23,587 nt of DNA from Chrysochromulina tobinii (taxonomy: Eukaryota > Haptophyta > Prymnesiales > Chrysochromulinaceae), in contig JWZX01002922.1 of assembly GCA_001275005.1 (NCBI GenBank), forward strand, positions 1-23,587, written 5' to 3'. A program made the position numbers and the translations under genes. The notes under the pieces were generated by a model, which worked only from the letters and a program-made list of their open reading frames with translations, was not told the DNA's origin and ran no database searches. Below, piece after piece: positions 17,101 through 23,587 of the stretch; position 1 is the first letter of the stretch, and every line of letters starts with the position of its first letter.

Positions 17101-20100
17101 TCTTGGGCAGCGCGTCGGTCAAGGCGCGCGAGAGCTCGGTGAGAGCCCCCATGGGATCCCTTTGTGTATCGTCTGCGCGCATGCAAGAGCTCACCACCGC
17201 GCCGTCCCCCTCTCCCCACAGGTGCGCGCCATAGTCGCTCTCACGTACCAATCGGAGACGATCCAATCGGAGGTGGTACGTATGGGCGGGGTGCCCCTCA
17301 TCGCCAACGGGTTGCTCACCTCCACCTCGAATGCGAAGGCGATGATTGCGGCGGCAGAGCTGTGCATCCTCGCCGCGCGTGCTGTCGAGCAACTATCCGA
17401 GCACTCACAGCCCAACCAGAGAGTACGCTGATGACCTCCGATGGCCTCCTGATGACCTCTGACTAACTTCGTGATGACCTCGTGATGACCTCCTGATGAC
17501 CTCTAACTAACCTCTGATGACCCACTGATGGACGCTCGATGGCCTTGCATGCAGGCCTTCTCGGAGGCTGATGACCTACTTGCTCACCTCTGATGACCTC
17601 GTGATTGCATGCAGGCCTTCTCGGAAGCTGGGGTGGTCGCCTCGCTGGTCAACATGCTCGGCGCCACCGACGTGCGGATCCAGGCGAGCGCGGCGGGCGC
17701 CATCTCGGGCCTCGTCAAGGCCAATACGGAGAACCAGGTCGGCGTGGTGCGCTCGGGCGCGGTCACCCCCCTGTGCACCCTCGTCCGCGAAGGTACGTCG
17801 GCGGAGGTCAAGGAGCAATCAGCCGCAGCGCTCTGGTCGCTCTCGATGGACAATGCGCCGAACAAGGCAACGATCGCCAAGCTGGGCGGCATCGAGCCGC
17901 TCGTCGGCCTCCTTGTGACGGGCGAGACGGCGCGATCGCACGAGTGCTCGGTCGGCGCGCTCTCGAGCTTGTGCTCGCGCCACACCGAGAATCGCGAGAC
18001 GGTGGCCAAGCTGCTTGTGATGCGCCTCACCTCGCGCATCGCGATGGTCACGGCACCGGGCGGTGCGGTGCGAGTGCTCAAAGCGATCGCCATCCTTGCG
18101 GCCGATTCGACGGCCAACCAGACGGCCCTCGCCAAGGCCGGTGCCATCCCGCCGCTCATCACGTGGCTCTCGGGTACGCTCGACAGCGCGAGCGCCCAGC
18201 ACGGCGCGAGCGCCCCCGCGCACCTCGGTCGCGGTTTCAACGAGGAGGCGCAGAGGGAGGCGGTGTGTGCGCTCCTCTCGATCGCGACGAGCAACACGTC
18301 GCTGCAAGCGCTCATCGCACGCTCCGGAGGCATCCCTCCCCTCATCCATCTCGTCGCCAAGTCCGGCTCGCTCCAGACGCAGGAGTATGCGGCTTCGTCA
18401 CTCTGGCACCTCGCCGGGAACGCCGAGGTGGGCGCCATCATCGCGGACGCGGGCGGCATCGTGCCCATCATCATGATGCTCAACGTCGACAGCGTGCACG
18501 CCCAGGAGCTGGCCGCCGTGATCATCGCACGGCTCGCCCGTTCACAGCCGGTCGTGGTCCCAAGGACCGTGGCGCAGGTGGGCGGCATCGTGCCTCTCGT
18601 GCGCATGCTGCGGATCGGGTCGGCGACCGCGCAGCAGCAAGCCGCCGCCGCGCTCGCAGAGGTGTGCCATGTGGGGGAGAATCGATCTCTCGTGGCCGAT
18701 GCAGAGGGGATCGCACCGCTAGTGGCTCTGCTGAGCAGTCCGGAGCTCGCGACGGCGGAGATTGCGGCGAGGGCGCTCGCACATCTCGCCGAGGATGAGC
18801 CCGACGCCACCGGCGAGCAGCCCGCCGACGCGGCCCACATTGGCGGGGCCGGTGGTGCGCCCAGTGCTGCGGTGCAGTCGGCCGCCGGGGGCTTACCTTT
18901 TACGGCCGACGACGTTGGCGAAGGCGGCGGGGGAGGCGGCGGCGGCGACCTGGCGCAGGCGATGACGACGGCCGAAGACGCAAGAGGCACATTGGCGCGC
19001 TGGGGAGGGGGCGCGCGACGGCGCGCCATCGCGGGTGCAGGCGGCGTGCAGCGCCTGGTCGAGATGCTCTCTATGAACAAGCCCATGTTTCGTCGGGCAT
19101 CCGGTGAGCTCGATGGCCGAGCCGCCGAGGCTAGCGCCGCGCTCGCCATGTGGCGGCAGGTGGCGAGCGTGATTGGTTTCCAGTGGCCTGAGGATGCCGA
19201 GCCCCCAAAGGGCGCCAACCAAATCGAGCTCATCGGGACCGAAGAGCAAGCAGCCCTGACGCTCGCGGATTTGGCTTTTCGGGACGGCGAGCTGCAGCAG
19301 ATCATCATCGCGAATGAGGGCATCCCGCGCCTCCTGACGCTCATCCGACACGGCTCGCCCCTGGCGCAGGAGCACGCGGCGCGCGCCATCTGGCACCTGT
19401 GCGAGCACACGTGCAATCAAGGGAGCGTCGTCGAGGGCGGCGCGATCGCCGACCTCGTCTTGCTGTGCAAGGGCGGCAGCATCAACGGGCAGGAGCTCGG
19501 GGCGGCCGTCCTCTCCGACCTTGCCAAGGGCGCGATCGAGGTGGAGCCGCCCGCGGTCGAGCGGCTCCGCGTCATCGCCGACGCGGGCGGCATTGTGCCC
19601 CTGGTCAAGCTCGTGATGACGGGCAATCAGATGAGCCGCGAGCAAGCCGCGTCGGCCCTATGGCATCTGTCCGTCGACGAGAACAACAAGGTGCTCATCG
19701 CGCGCGCGGGCGGCATCGCGCCGATTGTGCAGCTGCTGGACGACGGCACGGCCAGCTCGCACGGGTACGCACTCGAGATCATCAACAAGATCGCGGACAA
19801 CAACCCCGAGAACCAAGGGTTGATCGCCAAGAAGCTCGTGGCGCTGCTCACCGCCGAGGAGCGACACGGTGGCACGCACGAGCGAGTGGCCCACACGCTG
19901 TGGGAACTGTCGCTTCACCATCCGACCGCCCCCCTGCGCACGTTGAACGCGGGCGCCATCTCGCCGCTCGTCGATCTCCTCGCGAACGGCTCGTTGGCCG
20001 CCAAGGAGCAGGCGATGGGCGCGCTGCTCTGCCTCGCGTTCAAGGAGCCATCCAACCAGCTCGCGATCGCTACCGGCCTCGTGGCGCTCGTCGGCGTGGG

Positions 20101-20225
20101 CAGCTGCGACTCCCAAGAGTTCGCGACGAGCATGCTCCTCGAGTTTGCGCAGCGCCCCTCGAATCGGAAGGCCATTGCCGAGGCGGGCGCCGTCAAGCTG
20201 CTCGTCGCGCAGCTCAGGGGCGCAT

Positions 20226-20256
<31 letters not shown>

Positions 20257-23200
20257 AGCAGGAGGAGCAGGAGCAGGGGCGACCAGCCTCCGGGCTCGCG
20301 AGCTGGCCGTCTTCGTGCTCGCTCTGCTTGTGGATGAGAGCCCCGAGTCGGATGAGAACGTCGCGCGGATCGTGGGCGCGGGGGGCATCCGGGGACTCAC
20401 GGGCCTTCTCGGCTTGCCTCATGGCGTGCCCAGCGATGACGACATCGAGAGGCGCTTGACAGGCGCCGGCGCCGGCGCCGGAGGCGCTCGGCTGAGCAGC
20501 GGCGTGATCTCGAGCGCTGTCTCGAGCGCTGCTGGCGGCGGTACGCTCGATGCGGAGGCGCAGGCCAAGGCGGCAGGCGTGCTCGCGACGATGGCAAAGC
20601 GCGGTGCGGAGGTGCAATCTCGGATCATCTCCGAAGGCGCCATCGAGACGGTCGTGAGGCTCGTCAGCGAAGGAGCTTCGCTTGGCGCCCGAGCGGCGGC
20701 GGCAGGCGCCCTATGGAGCATCAGCGCCGGGCACAAGAAGGCGCAGGTCGCGTGCTTTCGAGCCGACGCTGTCAAGCCGCTCGTGGCGCTACTCAAGGAG
20801 TCGATGTCGCTCCATGGCAGTTGGCATGAGCCTCTCGCCAAGCCGCGCATCCGGCAAAAGACCCGCGAGGTGCCCGACGTCCTTGGACAAGGAAGTGCCA
20901 AGGAGGTGCCGGACCTGCTTGGCACCGGCGCCAACCCAACGGCCGCGCCTCCCCGCCCAAGGACGCATACAACCCCGAGGTCCGTGGGTGGGACGCATGC
21001 AACGTCTGCATCTCCCCGCCTGCCCGCAACTTCCGGAGGCGCCTCCTCGGCACCGGGTGTCACCTCCTCGGCACCGGGTGTAACCTCCTCGGCACCGGGT
21101 GTAACCTCCTCGGCACCGGGTGCATCCCACGGCGACGTCGAGGGCTCGTCCGCCGCCCAAGCCGCCGCCCAAGCCGCCGCCCAAGCCGCCGCCCAAGCCG
21201 CCACATCCGCGGCGGCATCCACGGCGACGTTGGCGGAGTGGGTGAGCGCGCAGCGCGCTGCCGCCGGAGCGCTCGCATCGCTCGCATGTGGCGAGCGCGA
21301 GGTCCAAGTAAGCATCGCCCACGAAGGCGGCATCGAGCCGCTCGTCTGCCTACTGCGCAGCGCCGTGCTCGGGACGAGCACCAACGAGCTGCACGCGTAC
21401 GCCGCCGCCGCGCTGTGTGAGGTTGCACGTGAGTACGCGGCCAACCAGACGGCAGTGGCGGCGGCGGGCGGCCTCGGCGCCTGCATCGCCGTGCTGCGCT
21501 CGCCCGAGCACTCGACCGAGCCCAAACGGCACGCGGCGGCCGCGATCGCCTCGCTGACGATCGGCGACGAAGCCAACCAGGAGCGTGTCACGGCTGAGGG
21601 CGGCATTGGGCCCCTCGTCGAGCTCTTGATCCGCGGCGAGGAGGGGGCGCGAACGCAAGCGGCGGGTGCCCTCAAGGCAATGACCCTCACCCGGCCGACG
21701 AATCAGAAGATGGTCGCCGAGATGGTCGCAGGGCTCCTCAAGTGCGCAAAGGAGACGAGCGAGCGTGCGCGCGCCGCCAGCGCCATGGCCAGCCTCGCGA
21801 GAGACCAGCTGTTCAACCGAGTGTCCCTCGCGGCCGCGGGCGCCATCCCGCAGCTCATCCGCATCCTGAGCGAAGCGCCCGAGACGACGCTGCGTGAAGT
21901 GCCCCCAGCTGAAGGCGCGAGCGCCGTGGCGAGCGCGAGCGCCATGGCGGGCGCGAGCGCCATGGCGAGCGCCTCCCCGCCCGCCCGCAACATCCGATCG
22001 ATGGCGATGGCGGCTCGAGCGGTCACAGCGCTCAACAAGAGCCACGCACAAGTTCAGGCGACGCACGAGCTCCACAGCTGCGTAGCCCAAGCGCTCCGCT
22101 ACCTTGCGATGGCGCATCCGCCCAACCAGGCGGCGATCGCTCACGACGGCGCGGTCCCGTGCCTGATCGCCTTACTCGAGGGCTCGCCCCCCGAGGTGCA
22201 GGCGCAGGCGGCGGGTGCGCTGTGGAGCCTCACCCTCGACGCGCCCGACAACCAGAGGCTCGTGGCCGAGCTCGGTGGCATCCCGCCACTCGTGGCGCTG
22301 CTCACGCGACCATCCCCCGTCTCCACCACCACCACCACCTCCTCCTCCTCGTCGTCCTCCTCCTCCTCCTCCTCCTCCGCAGGCGCTGCCACTGCCGCCG
22401 TCTCCACCCCTCCCAGCTCCTCAGCCAGCTCGGCGCCCGAGGCTCCGCCAGCAGCGCGGAAGCGACTCTTCAAGGAGGCCGCCATCCAAGAGAGCGCCTC
22501 GGGTGCATTGCATGCCCTCGCAGCCCTGCCATCCAACCGCGCCCTCATCGCAGGCGCGCGCGGCGTGCGACCTCTCGTTGCCCTCTTCGATTCCGGCGTG
22601 CACGGCGCCATCGAGCAAGCGTCGGGAGCGCTCGCAAAGCTCGTGGTGGGCAGCGAGGAAGTGCAAGCGCAAGTGGCCGAGGAGCTCGTAGCCATGCTGC
22701 TCGGCGCGTCCGAGGAAGACGCCTCCTTCAGAAGGCGGGAGCAGCAGCAGGCCGACGAAGCGGCTTGCATGCAAGTGCTCACCACGGCGCCACCTCTCCG
22801 TGCGGCGCCAACGGCCACGGCCGTCGCCTCGTCCAGCACGCGGATGCAAGACCACGTCACGTCGCTCATGCACGTGCTTGCGACCGAGCCTGAAAATCGG
22901 GCCGCCATCGCACGTGCGGGAGCGATCCCACAGCTGGCCGCCCAGGTCCGTGATTGCCTCCGATTGCCTCTGATTCCACAGCTGGCCGCCCAGGTCCGCA
23001 ATGGGTCGGAGGTGGGCTGGCTGCATGCAAGTGCTCATCACGGCGCCCCCTCTCCCCACAGGTCCGCGATGGTTCGGAGGTGGGCTGGCTGCAGGCGGCA
23101 CGCGCGCTCTCCTTGCTCGTGCTCCGATCCCCGCTGCATCGCGTCCAGGCGACGCAGGAGCTCGTGACGCTCCTCAGCGTCAGCTCCGAGCGAGTGCGCC

Positions 23201-23349
23201 ATCGGGCCGCCGAGGCGTTACGGCTGATGGGCGAGGCGAGCGCGAACGAGCCGCGGCTGAGCATCGCTCAGATGGGCGGCGTGGAACGCTTCGTCACGAT
23301 GCTCGCGCACGGCTCGATCGAAGCACAGGAATGGATCTTGCGGCTCTGA
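14187..23349 (+). CDS. Giant armadillo-repeat protein, six exons, about 2,790 aa
   Basis: Armadillo repeats of about 42 residues form a right-handed superhelix that binds partner proteins. The model joins 14187-15609, 15868-16421, 16572-17138, 17222-17422, 17615-22945 and 23062-23349; all junctions keep frame (phase 1, then 0 four times) and rejoin repeat helices that introns would otherwise break. Dozens of repeats show the signature N-x-x-x-I-x-x-x-GGI-x-PLV-x-LL followed by A-A-x-AL-x-x-L. There are no catalytic motifs. Disordered linkers interrupt the repeats: Gly/Ala-rich at about 18800-19010, Ser/Ala at about 20226-20285, a long Pro/Ser/Thr and Ala/Gln linker at about 20845-21235, and Thr/Ser at about 22320-22440. 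Exon 3 contains small compensating frame shifts (about 16845-17035). The last exon stops abruptly at a TGA bordering telomere-like repeats, so the native C terminus may lie further on. Vac8/ARO-type scaffolds are the nearest concept; function is unknown. Two adjacent genes cannot be fully excluded. Confidence 0.8.
15610..15867 (+). repeat. Armadillo intron 1, built of 10-bp repeats
   Basis: Donor GTGGGCG and acceptor CGCACACAG bracket a tract of degenerate decamers such as CCCCTGATGG, CTCTGATCGC and CTCCGATCGC, covering nearly the whole 258-bp intron. Phase 1; splicing rejoins SLVSG with SDSSKSTAAALLW. Confidence 0.85.
16422..16571 (+). repeat. Armadillo intron 2, with CTCTGAGTGC decamers
   Basis: GTACGG...TTCGGCAG, 150 bp, phase 0. 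The middle, about 16470-16555, is a run of CGCTGAGTGC/CTCTGAGTGC decamers. Splicing rejoins LISLLRQ with GGAVGKKHSAAALARL. Confidence 0.85.
17139..17221 (+). other. Armadillo intron 3
   Basis: GTGAGA...CTCCCCACAG, 83 bp, phase 0, the most conventional intron of the gene. Its 3' half contains GCATGCAAGAGCTCACCACC (from 17179), a segment that recurs near the end of the gene. Confidence 0.75.
17423..17614 (+). repeat. Armadillo intron 4, with TGATGACCTC repeats and a duplicated 3' splice site
   Basis: GTACGC donor; preferred acceptor TTGCATGCAG ending at 17614, phase 0, rejoining PNQR with AFSEAGVVASLV. The intron is a run of CTGATGACCTC-like units. A second copy of the acceptor plus exon start (17545-17570) lies exactly 60 bp upstream and runs into a stop. 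Confidence 0.8.
20226..20285 (+). repeat. Trinucleotide repeat in armadillo coding sequence
   Basis: An ATC/TCA run passes into GCA and GGA/GCA runs, encoding a Ser tract, an Ala tract and Gly/Ala. It lies in a linker between armadillo repeats and is likely length-variable. Confidence 0.85.
21042..21125 (+). repeat. 21-bp in-frame tandem repeat encoding TSSAPGV, about four copies
   Basis: Units of CCTCCTCGGCACCGGGTG plus three bases repeat at a 21-bp period, giving SSAPGVT-type heptapeptides in the long disordered linker. A following GCCGCCCAAGCC 12-bp repeat (about 21150-21205) encodes an Ala/Gln run (AAQA repeats). Confidence 0.9.
22318..22380 (+). repeat. ACC then TCC trinucleotide run in armadillo coding sequence
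   Basis: Several ACC codons followed by a long, slightly interrupted TCC/TCG run encode a Thr tract and a Ser tract in a linker between repeats. Confidence 0.85.
22946..23061 (+). other. Last armadillo intron region with tandemly duplicated splice junction
   Basis: The shortest protein model removes 22946-23061. A second complete CCACAG + CTGGCCGCCCAG + GTCCGC junction at about 22976-22999 duplicates the one at 22928-22951, so an alternative donor at 22994 would retain 48 bp in frame. The 5' part is the decamer type GATTGCCTCC/GATTGCCTCT; the 3' part is GCATGCAAGTGCTCATCACG...CCCCACAG. Confidence 0.7.
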
Positions 23350-23460
23350 ACCCAAACCCAAACCCTAACCCTTAACCCTAACCCTCACCCTCACCCTCAC
23401 CCTTAACCCTCACCCGAACCCTTACCCTAACCCGAACCCTAACCTCAACCTTAACCCGAA
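23350..23460. repeat. Interstitial telomere-like repeat (degenerate CCCTAA)
   Basis: About 18 units of CCCTAA, CCCTCA, CCCGAA, CCCAAA and CCTTAA type follow the stop codon directly. The complement is TTAGGG-like. Unique coding-like sequence resumes after it, so this is internal rather than a chromosome end. It is flanked by a 22-bp direct repeat (23326-23347 and 23461-23482) with one mismatch. Confidence 0.9.
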
Positions 23461-23587
23461 CAGGAATGGATCTTGTGGCTCTTCTGGCAGCTCGTCGACG
23501 CTTCGAGCCGACTCGCCGTCGCCAGGGCTCGCTGCGCCGGCCACGTGGTCGCCGCATGCCTCTCCGGCGGGCTGCGCCCCGCCGCGC
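23461..23587 (+). pseudogene. Probable displaced continuation of the armadillo coding sequence (runs off the window)
   Basis: The sequence restarts with a copy of the codons QEWIL found just before the stop, then stays open for 42 codons (WLFWQLVDASSRLAVARARC and onward) to the window edge. It is in the same frame as exon 6, 135 bp (45 codons) downstream. It could be the original 3' coding end cut off by the telomeric insertion, or an exon reached by splicing over the block. The partial view prevents a decision. Confidence 0.45.

Noticed and set aside
17584-19416. 610-codon open frame on the minus strand
   Set aside because: It is antisense to the long armadillo exon; the alanine/serine-rich product is the mirror of GC-rich armadillo codons and has no domain of its own. 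The same applies to the minus-strand frame 20419-21690.
23350-23460. Chromosome end
   Set aside because: Unique, coding-like sequence continues beyond the repeats and the units are degenerate, so this is an interstitial tract.

Overview
This window reads as nuclear DNA of a GC-rich unicellular eukaryote, most likely a microalga (haptophyte-like or stramenopile-like; the sequence alone does not settle which). The reasons are: genes interrupted by short GT...AG introns of about 70-260 bp whose phases match across exons, eukaryote-only architectures (kinase-RING fusion, giant armadillo-repeat protein, membrane sterol-modifying enzymes), abundant minisatellites, degenerate CCCTAA-type telomeric repeats, and no bacterial operon structure. 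No rRNA, tRNA, CRISPR array or transposase gene was found.

Layout. 1-1918: no convincing gene; a striking array of about 19 near-palindromic GCGTATACGC/GCGTTTACGC units fills about 131-510. 1919-2688: small three-exon ankyrin-repeat gene (+). 3343-4887: Pelle/RLK-type protein kinase fused to a C-terminal C3HC4 RING finger (+, one visible intron, 5' end not resolved). 5434-6432: FkbM-type methyltransferase (-). 6648-8201: Rieske oxygenase of the cholesterol 7-desaturase (Neverland/DAF-36) type (+, two exons), followed by a 13-bp minisatellite that begins inside its last codons. 9009-10415: unidentified polytopic membrane protein (-). 10664-11764: sterol desaturase/fatty acid hydroxylase superfamily enzyme (-). 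12234-13256: uncharacterised, possibly glycosyltransferase-like protein (+). 13464-13958: nucleoredoxin/tryparedoxin-like protein (-). 14187-23349: giant armadillo-repeat gene (+) of six exons and about 2,790 residues. Its coding end is followed by an interstitial telomere-like block flanked by a direct repeat; an open frame resumes after the block and runs to the window edge.

How the genes may work together. The Rieske 7-desaturase and the His-box sterol desaturase lie within 4 kb and both families act on the B ring of sterols (forming delta-5,7 dienes), which suggests a small sterol-modifying neighbourhood; the membrane protein between them has unknown function. The FkbM methyltransferase and the 12234-13256 protein are both intronless as seen, lower in GC than their neighbours, and possibly glycan-related. 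Three gene pairs are divergent across 215-470 bp, so shared promoters are possible.

The most unusual structure is in the armadillo gene: several introns are built largely of one degenerate decamer family (GATNRCCTCY-like), splice junctions have been tandemly duplicated together with exon edges, an intron 3' segment appears to have been absorbed into coding sequence, and the 3' end looks truncated by insertion of telomeric sequence.
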